From assembly GCF_017873565.1 (NCBI RefSeq), contig NZ_JAGGKH010000003.1, positions 268,748 to 332,747 of the forward strand: a DNA stretch of 64,000 nt, given 5' to 3'. The position numbers and the translations under genes are program-made. The stretch is from Lederbergia galactosidilytica (lineage in GTDB: Bacteria; Bacillota; Bacilli; Bacillales; Bacillaceae_C). The notes beneath the pieces are model-generated. The model ran no database searches. It had not been told where the DNA came from and worked only from the letters and a program-made list of their open reading frames with translations. Position 1 is the stretch's first letter, and every line of letters starts with the position of its first letter. Of this stretch, positions 56,478-64,000 are shown piece after piece.

Positions 56478-56852
56478 ATGATGGAATGGATGTTAGCCAT
56501 TTTACTAGGAGTGGCCGTGGTACTCCTTATTCTATCGTTTGTTAAAGCGAAACAGGATTCATCAAAGGTAGAGAGGGAAGTAGATCAGATGTCCCTAACA
56601 TTGACGGATGAATTGTATAAATTGCAACAAAAGCTTCATTTCCTTGAAATTGATGGGGAGATTAATGCACAGGAATTAGGCATCCCATCAAGTTCTTCTG
56701 AAAAGCGAATTTTATTGCGAGATGCTATCGATCTTCATAGACGTGGCTATTCCATAGAGAATATCGCAGCAAGAAAAGGTCTCCCTAAACAGGAAATGGA
56801 ACAATTACTTGCTCCTTATATGGACGTCAAGGAAGGGGAGAAAAGCAAATAA
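56478..56852 (+). CDS. Membrane-anchored hypothetical protein
   Basis: 124 residues. One N-terminal span (MLAILLGVAVVLLILSFV), a coiled-coil part (about 25-60) and an HTH-like segment near residues 85-110 (HRRGYSIENIAARKGLPKQEMEQLL). Ends in a one-base overlap with the next gene. Family unknown; the pair looks like an operon. Confidence 0.65.
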   Translation: MMEWMLAILLGVAVVLLILSFVKAKQDSSKVEREVDQMSLTLTDELYKLQQKLHFLEIDGEINAQELGIPSSSSEKRILLRDAIDLHRRGYSIENIAARKGLPKQEMEQLLAPYMDVKEGEKSK

Positions 56853-57358
56853 TGTCAGCAAAATCAATGCGTAGCTTTGCTTTCGGCCTTATTATTGCTG
56901 CATGTTTGTCAGGAATTGCCTATTATTCTACCAAAGATCAATCAACGACTAAAGAGGTTAAGGAACCATCGGTAGAAGAAATGACAGAAACGTTAGCCTC
57001 AGAGGGATACGTGATCCATACTGAAGAGGAATGGCGCGAACAACTTGCCGCGGCCGAAAAGGCGGAGACAGAGGAAAAAGAAAAAGAAGAAGCAAAGAAA
57101 GAAGAAAAAGCAAAAGAAGAGCCGAAAGAGGCAGTGAAAGAGAAAATTGTTTATCGCACCACGGTTACCGTTACTAAAGGAATGACAAGTATTGATGTAG
57201 GAGAAGCGTTAAAAAACGCCAATATTATTAAAAACCCAATGGATTTTGTGAATGAAGTAGAAAAACAAAATTTATCACAAGATTTAAAGCCTGGTTCTTA
57301 TGAGGTAGATAGTAATATGAAGCTAAAAGACGTTATTTCCGTTATCTTTAAAAAATAA
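56852..57358 (+). CDS. MltG-like N-terminal-domain protein
   Basis: 168 residues. N-terminal membrane segment, a K/E-rich low-complexity linker (about residues 65-100) and a C-terminal domain VTVTKGMTSIDVGEALKNANII...LKPGSYEVDSNM resembling the LysM-like part of MltG transglycosylases, but with no catalytic domain. May bind cell wall. Overlaps the previous gene by one base. Confidence 0.7.
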   Translation: MSAKSMRSFAFGLIIAACLSGIAYYSTKDQSTTKEVKEPSVEEMTETLASEGYVIHTEEEWREQLAAAEKAETEEKEKEEAKKEEKAKEEPKEAVKEKIVYRTTVTVTKGMTSIDVGEALKNANIIKNPMDFVNEVEKQNLSQDLKPGSYEVDSNMKLKDVISVIFKK

Positions 57359-57370
57359 ATGCGTAAAAGT

Positions 57371-57400
57371 AAGCTAGGGTACGATACTCTAGCTTTTTTT
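57371..57400 (+). terminator. Rho-independent terminator
   Basis: AAGCTAG(GGTA)...(TACT)CTAGCTT followed by a run of T. Confidence 0.8.
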
Positions 57401-57556
57401 TCGTATATTATCAGGTTTTCGAGCCGAAGCTAATTAATTGAATATGTGATCGATGTCAGTCTAACAGCGAATAACTAATATCTATGCCTTTTGGCGAGTA
57501 GCCCGCTGTTTTTTTCGATTCCTATATTTTAAATGAGTCAAGATATAACTATATAG

Positions 57557-57691
57557 CGCTTTACTTCCAGAACTAGAGTTTGTACCAATCATCCTGGTTA
57601 TCCGTTACCTAAACAACATGATCATATAGATTTGCTAAAGAAGAAATTTAACAGAAATGTAAAAACAACTTATGGATCAGTGATTTTGTAG
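57557..57691 (+). pseudogene. Possible gene fragment before tex
   Basis: An open stretch without start codon reads VCTNHPGYPLPKQHDH and IDLLKKKFNRNVKTTYG before a stop. It looks protein-like but is too short to identify; it could be the end of a deleted gene. Confidence 0.3.
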
Positions 57692-57772
57692 GCGGCTCTA
57701 TAGATCGGTTTATCTTTTCCGATAATGAATTATGATAAAATAGATATAGTTAAAGAGAAATGAGGGACAAGT

Positions 57773-59947
57773 GTGATACAAGTTGAACAAAATGTTGATT
57801 TACATGGGAAAATAGCGAAAGAACTTAATTTATCAAAAAAACAAGTATCTAGTGTCATTGGACTTTTAGAAGAAGGCAACACTGTTCCATTTATTGCACG
57901 TTATCGAAAAGAAATGACTGGTGCGCTAGATGAAGTACAAATTAAAGGGGTTTTGGATGGATGGACATATCTGCAAAATCTAGAGCAGCGTAAAAACGAT
58001 GTTATACGATTGATTGAGGAACAGGGAAAATTAACAGAAGAATTACAGGTAGCTATTTTAAAAGCAGATCAGCTACAAATTGTTGAAGATTTATATCGGC
58101 CTTATAAACAAAAGCGACGTACCCGTGCAGCAGTTGCGAAAGAGAAGGGATTAGAGCCGTTTGCAGAATGGCTCATGAAATTTCCGGCAAGTGGTAGTGT
58201 TGAAGAAGAAGCGGAGAAATATATTTCCGAGGAAAAAGGAGTAGAGGATTCTGCTAGCGCGATTCAAGGAGCTCAAGACATCATTGCAGAGCAGGTTTCA
58301 GATGATGCGGCCATTCGCCAATGGATTCGGAAAGAATACTTTCACTCAAGTATGATTATCTCAGTAGGCAAAAATATCGAGCAGGATGAGAAAAAGGTTT
58401 TTGAAAACTACTATGAATATGAAGAGCCAGTGAAAAGAATTGTTCCTCATCGTACACTGGCATTAAATAGAGGAGAAAAAGAAGATATATTAAAGGTTTC
58501 CGTTAAAATGGACCCTGAAAGGATCCTTTCATATATAGAAAGAAAGTTAATCAAAAAAGAAAATTCTCTCGCTACCCCCATGATTAAGGAAGCTATTGAA
58601 GATGGATTCAAACGTTTAATTGAGCCAGCGATTGAACGAGAGGTTCGAAATGAATTAACCGAAAAGGCTGAAGCACAAGCCATTCATATTTTCTCTGAAA
58701 ACTTACGGAATTTGCTTTTACAGCCTCCACTAAAAGGGAAAATGGTATTAGGAGTAGACCCAGCTTTTCGGACTGGCTGCAAATTGGCAGTTGTTGACGA
58801 AACGGGGAAGTTATTACATATCGATGTCATTTATCCTCATCCTCCAAAAACAAAACGTAATGAAGCAAAGGAAAAGATGATTCAGATTTTAAACCAGTAT
58901 CAAATAGAAGTTATTGCGATTGGAAATGGAACAGCATCGCGAGAAACCGAACAATTTACAGCAGATATTTTAAAAGAAATGAAAGCAAATCTTGCCTATG
59001 TGATCGTGAATGAAGCAGGTGCAAGTGTTTATTCAGCCTCAGCATTGGCAAGAGAAGAATTCCCTGATCTTCAAGTTGAAGAAAGAAGTGCCGCTTCAAT
59101 CGCAAGAAGATTGCAAGATCCTTTGGCAGAACTTGTGAAAATTGATCCGAAATCAGTTGGAGTTGGTCAGTATCAGCATGATGTCACTCAAAAGAAATTA
59201 AATGAGTCATTAACATTTGTTGTTGAAACTGCAGTGAACCAAGTTGGCGTAAATGTTAACACTGCTTCACCCTCACTTTTACAATATGTGTCTGGGCTTA
59301 GTAAAACAGTCGCGAATAATATTGTTAAATATCGGGAGGAAAACGGGAAATTTACAGGGAGAAAACAATTAAAAGGAATTCCGCGCTTAGGAGCGAAAAC
59401 ATATGAACAAGCGATAGGATTTTTACGTATTCTCGACGGTAAGGAGCCATTGGATGTGACGCCGATTCATCCTGAGCATTATACTGAGGTTATGAATTTA
59501 CTGAAACAACTGGGATTCTCGACAAAGGATATCGGACAAAAAGAATTGGTAGTTGCATTAAAAAGTTTAGATGAGGAAAAGATGGCAGCTGAATTAGGAC
59601 TTGGTGTTTTAACATTACGGGACATCATTGAAGCACTAATGAAACCGGGGCGAGATTTGCGAGATGAGCTTCCTAAGCCCTTGTTGAAAAAGGATTTATT
59701 GAAACTAGAAGATCTAAAACCTGGTATGGAAATGCAGGGGACTGTCCGAAATGTAGTCGATTTCGGCGCCTTTGTTGATGTTGGTGTAAAGGAAGATGGG
59801 CTTGTACATATTTCTAAACTAAGTAAACAATTTGTAAAACATCCTTTAGATGTGGTCGCACTTGGAGATATTGTCACAGTGTGGGTAGAAAAAATAGATG
59901 TGCAAAAAGGAAGACTTTCACTTACAATGCTTTCACCAGGAGAATGA
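57773..59947 (+). CDS. tex: Tex family RNA-binding transcription accessory protein (YdcI)
   Basis: 724 residues. Tex N-terminal helical domain, YqgF-like domain (GVDPAFRTGCKLAVVDETG, then AIGNGTASRETE), HhH domain (NTASPSLLQYVSGLSKTVANNIV) and C-terminal S1 domain (about 648-720: GMEMQGTVRNVVDFGAFVDVGV). Binds RNA and affects transcription. GTG start after GAGGGA. Confidence 0.95.
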   Translation: MIQVEQNVDLHGKIAKELNLSKKQVSSVIGLLEEGNTVPFIARYRKEMTGALDEVQIKGVLDGWTYLQNLEQRKNDVIRLIEEQGKLTEELQVAILKADQLQIVEDLYRPYKQKRRTRAAVAKEKGLEPFAEWLMKFPASGSVEEEAEKYISEEKGVEDSASAIQGAQDIIAEQVSDDAAIRQWIRKEYFHSSMIISVGKNIEQDEKKVFENYYEYEEPVKRIVPHRTLALNRGEKEDILKVSVKMDPERILSYIERKLIKKENSLATPMIKEAIEDGFKRLIEPAIEREVRNELTEKAEAQAIHIFSENLRNLLLQPPLKGKMVLGVDPAFRTGCKLAVVDETGKLLHIDVIYPHPPKTKRNEAKEKMIQILNQYQIEVIAIGNGTASRETEQFTADILKEMKANLAYVIVNEAGASVYSASALAREEFPDLQVEERSAASIARRLQDPLAELVKIDPKSVGVGQYQHDVTQKKLNESLTFVVETAVNQVGVNVNTASPSLLQYVSGLSKTVANNIVKYREENGKFTGRKQLKGIPRLGAKTYEQAIGFLRILDGKEPLDVTPIHPEHYTEVMNLLKQLGFSTKDIGQKELVVALKSLDEEKMAAELGLGVLTLRDIIEALMKPGRDLRDELPKPLLKKDLLKLEDLKPGMEMQGTVRNVVDFGAFVDVGVKEDGLVHISKLSKQFVKHPLDVVALGDIVTVWVEKIDVQKGRLSLTMLSPGE

Positions 59948-59969
59948 ATGATTTTCTCTACATTTCTAA

Positions 59970-60180
59970 GAAAATCGCCAAAAAATATGGGTAGGCTTAT
60001 GGAGAGGGCATCAGTTGAAGCCCGTGCAAAGTAAGCAGAATCAAACGCTTAGCACGCGCTCGTCTAGCGGCAGGCAAAGCGTAATGTCCTGTTGCTGCGT
60101 TTGCGCTAGTAAGTTGCAATGCCTGCAAGACCTACGCCTTATAGGTTAACGGCAAGGGGCTCTCTCTTTTGGCGATTTTC
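59970..60180. repeat. Repeat unit bounded by perfect 14-bp inverted ends
   Basis: GAAAATCGCCAAAA (59970-59983) and TTTTGGCGATTTTC (60167-60180). Inside, GCAGGC (60070)/GCCTGC (60121) form an outer stem around an 'ATGTCCTGT' hairpin, then CCTA-CGCCTTA-TAGG. Same family as at 32 kb, partly decayed. Confidence 0.65.
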
Positions 60181-60286
60181 GATTTTTGAGACAGCTCTTA
60201 GGACCAATATGGGAGCAAGTCCTGACTATCCTTTGGAGTAAGTTGCTTTTATCTCAGACACCTAAAGTAGGTGTTTTCGTTTTTCT

Positions 60287-60400
60287 TTATTTGCAGTGTT
60301 TGTTTCTATAAAAGTGCAAACACTGATTTAATAATTTGATTTGAGAGAGATTTTTTTCGTAAAAGGCCCTTTGCATTTGATTTAAAAACCAGCTAGGCAT
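60287..60400 (-). CDS. cmpA: CmpA, cortex morphogenetic protein
   Basis: 37 residues, the same length and place (between ydcI and ydcK, opposite strand) as B. subtilis CmpA. It reads MPSWFLNQMQRAF and QIKLLNQCLHFYRNKHCK, very close to the known protein. Controls spore cortex assembly quality by targeting SpoIVA in B. subtilis. ATG after TAGGAGG. Too short for routine gene finding. Confidence 0.93.
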   Translation of the reverse strand: MPSWFLNQMQRAFYEKNLSQIKLLNQCLHFYRNKHCK

Positions 60401-60485
60401 TCAAAAACCTCCTATAGATAGTTTGCTTTCATTATATGGGGAAAAAACAATGTGGTTCCGATGTAATTCGTAAGAGGGTGTTAAG

Positions 60486-60941
60486 GTGACAAATGAAGAG
60501 TTGCAATTTTTAGTGGAGAAAATATCTGAACAGTATTTCCAAAAACCATTTAAACATACCGCTGTTTTCAATGCTCGTTTACGCACGACAGGGGGCCGTT
60601 ATTTGCTCACCTCTCATAATATAGAAATTAACCGCAAATATTTGGCAGAACATGGTTTATCAGAACTGGAAGGGATTATTAAGCATGAACTTTGCCATTA
60701 CCATTTGCATATTGAAGGAAAAGGATATCAACATCGCGATCAGGATTTTAAAAAATTAATGAAGAAAGTCGGGGCACCGCGTCATTGCACTCCCCTTAAA
60801 CTAGAGAATAGAACTGGGGGAATCATTCATAAATATCAATGCCAGGATTGCGCTTATACTTATGAAAGAAAACGTAGAGTGAATACTACTCGGTTCGTAT
60901 GTGGGAAATGTAAAGGGAAATTAAGAAAATTAGAAACATAG
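60486..60941 (+). CDS. ydcK: SprT-like metallopeptidase-fold protein (YdcK)
   Basis: 151 residues. SprT domain with zinc motif IIKHELCHYHLHIEG (HExxH) and a C-terminal zinc ribbon (CQDC and CGKC). Conserved after tex and cmpA in Bacillus. GTG start after AAGAGG. Function unproved; related proteins repair DNA-protein crosslinks. Confidence 0.9.
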   Translation: MTNEELQFLVEKISEQYFQKPFKHTAVFNARLRTTGGRYLLTSHNIEINRKYLAEHGLSELEGIIKHELCHYHLHIEGKGYQHRDQDFKKLMKKVGAPRHCTPLKLENRTGGIIHKYQCQDCAYTYERKRRVNTTRFVCGKCKGKLRKLET

Positions 60942-60980
60942 AAAGAAGCATGGATTCATCATCCATGCTTCTTTCTATGT
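60936..60980. terminator. Long perfect terminator after ydcK
   Basis: A perfect 20-bp stem (60936-60955 with 60961-60980), 5-base loop TCATC, T-run after. It overlaps the ydcK stop codon. Confidence 0.9.
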
Positions 60981-61070
60981 TTTTTGCTTTTAAAAATTTC
61001 TAATAGCTAGATCCGTTTGATTTTTACTTCCGGTTAAACGTTAAGGATCCATGGCTAAATAACACTTCAT

Positions 61071-62471
61071 TTAGGCGATATAATCTTCTATAGGGACATC
61101 CTCCTGTTTTTGTTGGATATAATATTTACCTTTCGTTAGCACCGCAATTAAAATAGTAAGAAAGGCAGCTAATATCGCTGCGAAAAAAGCAGCGGTACTT
61201 TGCAAGAATTGCCCCATATAGCCAATAGCAGCTACAGTACCTAAACCACTTGCAACAATTAATGAAACAACCCCAACAGGGTTCCATTTATATAAATTTT
61301 CCTGCCTAGCCTCATAATAGCCAGGTCCAATTTTAAGTAGCTTTTTTACAATTAAGGCATCTGTAACGAGAATAGACGCCCAAGTTAATAAAAAGACACC
61401 TTGAAAGGTCATTGCTGTATCAAGATGATTTACAATCCCTCCCAACATGAGGACCATAGCTGATACACCGGTGATGACAACCCAAAATCGTCTACCTGGT
61501 GTAAAGTTAAATACATTTTCGAAGAAGTTAGATAGTGAGAGAGAACCACTATAAATATTAGTAATATTAATTCGCACCTGGGTCAACATTGTAAATAAAG
61601 CCCCCCAGATACCTAGAAGAAGAACAATATAAACTCCTGGATTTGGTTCACCTAACCGTACACCAAACCAAATGCCAAGACCACCCATCACACCGAAGCA
61701 AAATATTTGGGGAATGAATCCGATCGCAAAGATTCCTATTTTGGTATCCTTAGGTTTTAAAAAACGAGTGTAATCTGAAGCGAGAAGCGGGGTGAGCCCC
61801 ATAATCCCGTGCTGCATACCAATACATAGTAGCAAAGCCGTTCCGCCTACTTGGACATTTTCGGGCATATAGCTCCAAAAGCTACCTTCATAGAGGGAAG
61901 GAGTCTTTGCCGACATCACAATGGCAGCAATAAGGAAAATGAAAAATAGAGGTAAAGACCATTTTTGAAGTTTGTCTAATTGTTTTATACCAAACCAATT
62001 AAGTGGGATCACTAATGTTCCAAAAAAGAGAATCAATACCCATTCGGGGATGACTGGAAAAAAGGAGTGTACGGCTGAAACTAATATCATTCCCTCTAGT
62101 GCGCAATACATAATAAAATTTGTTGCATAAATAAAAGAGGTTAAGGATGCGCCAATATATCCAAAACCTCCGCCCCTTGACATTAAGTTGACATTCATCC
62201 CTGATTTGGCTGATAAATAAGCAATAAATGTGCCAAGAACACCTGCCACAATAATAGCGTAGACGGCCGAAATAATTGCATTCATTGCTCCGAATTGAAG
62301 GGCCATTACACTTCCCATTTGAAAATAGAAAATGGCCGTTGCAATTCCGAAAGTAATATTTGTAATGCTAATCCATCCCATATTCCGATGTGAACGAGGA
62401 ACACTTTCTAGTGAAAAATCATCTTTCATTTCTTCTTGTGGTTTGTGATCTGTTATTTTTACAGATCCCAT
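61071..62471 (-). CDS. NCS1-family nucleobase/cytosine permease
   Basis: 466 residues, about twelve membrane segments. Family marks: ITNITFGIATAIFYFQMGSVMALQFG (span 1), NLMSRGGGFGYIGAS (span 3) and NWFGIKQLDKLQKW. Imports a purine, pyrimidine or related compound with a cation. Start nine bases after GGAG. Confidence 0.88.
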   Translation of the reverse strand: MGSVKITDHKPQEEMKDDFSLESVPRSHRNMGWISITNITFGIATAIFYFQMGSVMALQFGAMNAIISAVYAIIVAGVLGTFIAYLSAKSGMNVNLMSRGGGFGYIGASLTSFIYATNFIMYCALEGMILVSAVHSFFPVIPEWVLILFFGTLVIPLNWFGIKQLDKLQKWSLPLFFIFLIAAIVMSAKTPSLYEGSFWSYMPENVQVGGTALLLCIGMQHGIMGLTPLLASDYTRFLKPKDTKIGIFAIGFIPQIFCFGVMGGLGIWFGVRLGEPNPGVYIVLLLGIWGALFTMLTQVRINITNIYSGSLSLSNFFENVFNFTPGRRFWVVITGVSAMVLMLGGIVNHLDTAMTFQGVFLLTWASILVTDALIVKKLLKIGPGYYEARQENLYKWNPVGVVSLIVASGLGTVAAIGYMGQFLQSTAAFFAAILAAFLTILIAVLTKGKYYIQQKQEDVPIEDYIA

Positions 62472-62750
62472 ACAATCAACTCCATTCAGTTAGTTATAAT
62501 TCGGCTTCCGGAAGTGTTGTGAATATTGCGGCACATGCCATTCACTATAACAAAAATACTAGATTGAATTCAAATCGCCTATGAGAGCTTATAAGAGCGT
62601 AAGATAAAAATAATCGTGCATTTTCGCACAAACTCAATGGATATCATTAAAATGAAGGTGGATACTGAACGAGGGGAGATATCGAAGAAGTAATTAAACG
62701 TCCGACTAAAAGGTTAACAAGTTAATTTTAAAAAAAGTTTTAAAGTGCTA

Positions 62751-62779
62751 TTGACATTATTCGATTCGCTCTTTATAAT
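62751..62779 (+). promoter_or_regulatory. Consensus sigma-A promoter of the tRNA cluster
   Basis: TTGACA, 17-base spacer, TATAAT: perfect match. The gap from 62472 to here has no gene. Confidence 0.92.
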
Positions 62780-62795
62780 CATAAGAGTCATTTAT

Positions 62796-62867
62796 TCCGC
62801 AGTAGCTCAGTGGTAGAGCTATCGGCTGTTAACCGATCGGTCGTAGGTTCGAATCCTACCTGCGGAG
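62796..62867 (+). tRNA. tRNA-Asn (GTT)
   Basis: Complete cloverleaf: acceptor TCCGCAG/CTGCGGA, D arm GCTC...GAGC, anticodon loop CTGTTAA, T arm GTAGG-TTCGAAT-CCTAC. No encoded CCA. Confidence 0.97.
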
Positions 62868-62946
62868 TCTAGCAAGTTGGATCTTCTATAAATATTATTA
62901 ATTTTTATAGAAGATCGTTCAATTAAATATTTGCTAGTTAATTAAT

Positions 62947-63037
62947 GGAGAAGTACTCAAGTGGCTGAAGAGGCGCCCCTGCTAAGGGTGTAGGTCGTGT
63001 AAACGGCGCGAGGGTTCAAATCCCTCCTTCTCCGCCA
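62947..63037 (+). tRNA. tRNA-Ser (GCT)
   Basis: Acceptor GGAGAAG/CTTCTCC, long variable arm, anticodon GCT, T loop TTCAAAT, encoded CCA. Confidence 0.97.
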
Positions 63038-63043
63038 TTATAT

Positions 63044-63115
63044 GGCCCCTTGGTCAAGCGGTTAAGACACCGCCCTTTCACGGCGGTAACACGGGTTCGA
63101 ATCCCGTAGGGGTCA
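63044..63115 (+). tRNA. tRNA-Glu (TTC)
   Basis: Acceptor GGCCCCT/AGGGGTC, anticodon TTC in CTTTCAC, T arm CGGG-TTCGAAT-CCCG. No encoded CCA. It starts only 7 bases after tRNA-Ser. Confidence 0.96.
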
Positions 63116-63201
63116 TTTTTGCTTTTTTGTGTGTTCGCTACTTAATAGAATAGCGATCAAATTTATTTCCGTTGTGGAAGTGAAAAAAACAATTCTATCA
63201 A

Positions 63202-63231
63202 TTGCTTTTTTGATAGGAAATATGTTAAAAT
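63202..63231 (+). promoter_or_regulatory. Candidate promoter before tRNA-Gln
   Basis: TTGCTT, 18-base spacer, TAAAAT. Confidence 0.45.
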
Positions 63232-63249
63232 AAACACCTTCAAGTTTGA

Positions 63250-63324
63250 TGGGCTATAGCCAAGTGGTAAGGCAACGGACTTTGACTCCGTCATTCGTTG
63301 GTTCGAATCCAGCTAGCCCAGCCA
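63250..63324 (+). tRNA. tRNA-Gln (TTG)
   Basis: Acceptor TGGGCTA/TAGCCCA, anticodon TTG in CTTTGAC, encoded CCA. Confidence 0.97.
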
Positions 63325-63369
63325 TTATGATTTTTACAACCAGAAAAAATCTTTACGCCAAAAAATAAC

Positions 63370-63398
63370 TTGACTTTATAAAATGGTTTTGTTATTAT
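63370..63398 (+). promoter_or_regulatory. Candidate promoter before tRNA-Leu
   Basis: TTGACT, 17-base spacer, TATTAT. Confidence 0.6.
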
Positions 63399-63418
63399 AT
63401 TCCTTGTCGCTTCACTAA

Positions 63419-63505
<87 letters not shown>

Positions 63506-63524
63506 ACAAACACTTATATTGTAT

Positions 63525-63601
63525 GCGCCCGTAGCTCAATTGGATAGAGCGTTTGACTACGGATCAAAAGGTTAGGGGTTCGACTCCTCTCGGGCGCGCC
63601 A
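63525..63601 (+). tRNA. tRNA-Arg (ACG)
   Basis: Acceptor GCGCCCG/CGGGCGC, anticodon loop CTACGGA, encoded CCA. Confidence 0.97.
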
Positions 63602-63608
63602 TTTTAAT

Positions 63609-63682
63609 GCGGGTGTAGTTTAGTGGTAAAACTACAGCCTTCCAAGCTGTTGTCGTGGGTTCGATTCCCATCACCCGCTCCA
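63609..63682 (+). tRNA. tRNA-Gly (TCC)
   Basis: Acceptor GCGGGTG/CACCCGC, anticodon loop CTTCCAA, encoded CCA. Confidence 0.97.
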
Positions 63683-63692
63683 AAAAAAGTTC

Positions 63693-63721
63693 TTGACAGA
63701 CGGAAAACTAAGTGATATACT
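63693..63721 (+). promoter_or_regulatory. rRNA operon promoter
   Basis: TTGACA, 17-base spacer, TATACT, followed by the usual rrn leader ('GATCTTTGAAAACTGAACG'). Confidence 0.88.
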
Positions 63722-63843
63722 GATAAAGTTGCTGTTAAGGAAGTTTGATCTTTGAAAACTGAACGAAACGAACGTCAATAAATAATGGATAAATGGTCAT
63801 AGACCATTGCCAGCAATTGAGAAGGAAAACAACTCAAATGATC

Positions 63844-63897
63844 AAAGGCTAAGAACGCCACATCCTGTGGTGACGCCTTTGTTAGTACATCCTGTAC
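63844..63897. repeat. TCCT-loop double hairpin in the rRNA leader
   Basis: Outer stem AAAGGC (63844-63849)/GCCTTT (63875-63880) around CCAC-ATCCT-GTGG (63858-63870). Then AGTAC-ATCCT-GTACT (63884-63898). It ends only about 5-12 bases before the mature 16S start. Confidence 0.75.
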
Positions 63898-63902
63898 TTC
63901 AT

Positions 63903-64000
63903 ATTATATGAGAGTTTGATCCTGGCTCAGGACGAACGCTGGCGGCGTGCCTAATACATGCAAGTCGAGCGAATTTGATGGGAGCTTGCTCCCTGAAAAT
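63903..64000 (+). rRNA. 16S ribosomal RNA, 5' end (continues past window)
   Basis: Universal 5' sequence GAGAGTTTGATCCTGGCTCA, then GACGAACGCTGGCGGCGTGC and the first Bacillus-type hairpin (GGGAGCTTGCTCCC). Exact 5' end inferred. Confidence 0.97.

Overview
The window is a low-GC chromosomal segment of a Bacillus-like organism (Bacillaceae). The main evidence is the block from about 45.3 to 62.8 kb. It runs in the Bacillus subtilis order: rhomboid gene ydcA, acpS, ydcC, alr, ndoAI-ndoA, the whole rsbR-S-T-U-V-W-sigB-rsbX stress operon, tex (ydcI), the tiny cmpA, ydcK, a tRNA cluster and the start of a 16S rRNA gene. Strong AGGAGG ribosome binding sites, T-boxes, a TPP riboswitch, a Fur box and a sigma-B promoter fit the same lineage.

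Layout. 0-6.5 kb: the end of a DUF1538 membrane protein with an overlapping PII-like gene, small membrane proteins, a VOC protein, an esterase with a Fur box, a methyltransferase, a PspC-domain protein, and a Crp/Fnr regulator divergent from a DUF2249 gene with a perfect TGTGA-N6-TCACA site between them. 6.6-11.2 kb: glycerate kinase, larC read through a dnaX-like -1 frameshift site, a YfhF-type epimerase and a Nudix-NTPase fusion. 11.5-17.7 kb: a zinc alcohol dehydrogenase, a TPP-riboswitch-controlled thiamine-precursor ABC operon and a TatD hydrolase. 18-24.9 kb: a YitT protein, then two tandem tryptophan T-boxes and trpDCFBA without trpE. 25-32.7 kb: an ECF sigma/anti-sigma pair, a phosphoesterase and assorted small proteins. 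33-36.7 kb: a decaying region with an IS4-family remnant, broken genes, a CorC-like transporter gene, and a 258-bp element that looks like an IS200/IS605 element lacking transposase and tnpB. 36.9-45 kb: ddl, murF, cshA and the ydbS-ydbT pair. 45.3 kb to the end: the conserved sigB neighbourhood, seven tRNAs and the rrn operon start.

The most unusual feature spans the window. A dispersed intergenic repeat is built from two small hairpins whose stems change in a compensating way while the TCCT loop stays fixed. Copies lie in the trp T-box leader, in many gene gaps and about 60 bases upstream of 16S rRNA. I also describe three unannotated-size genes: cmpA and two small genes with good ribosome binding sites.

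All functional calls rest on reading motifs and on remembered family features. No database search was run.
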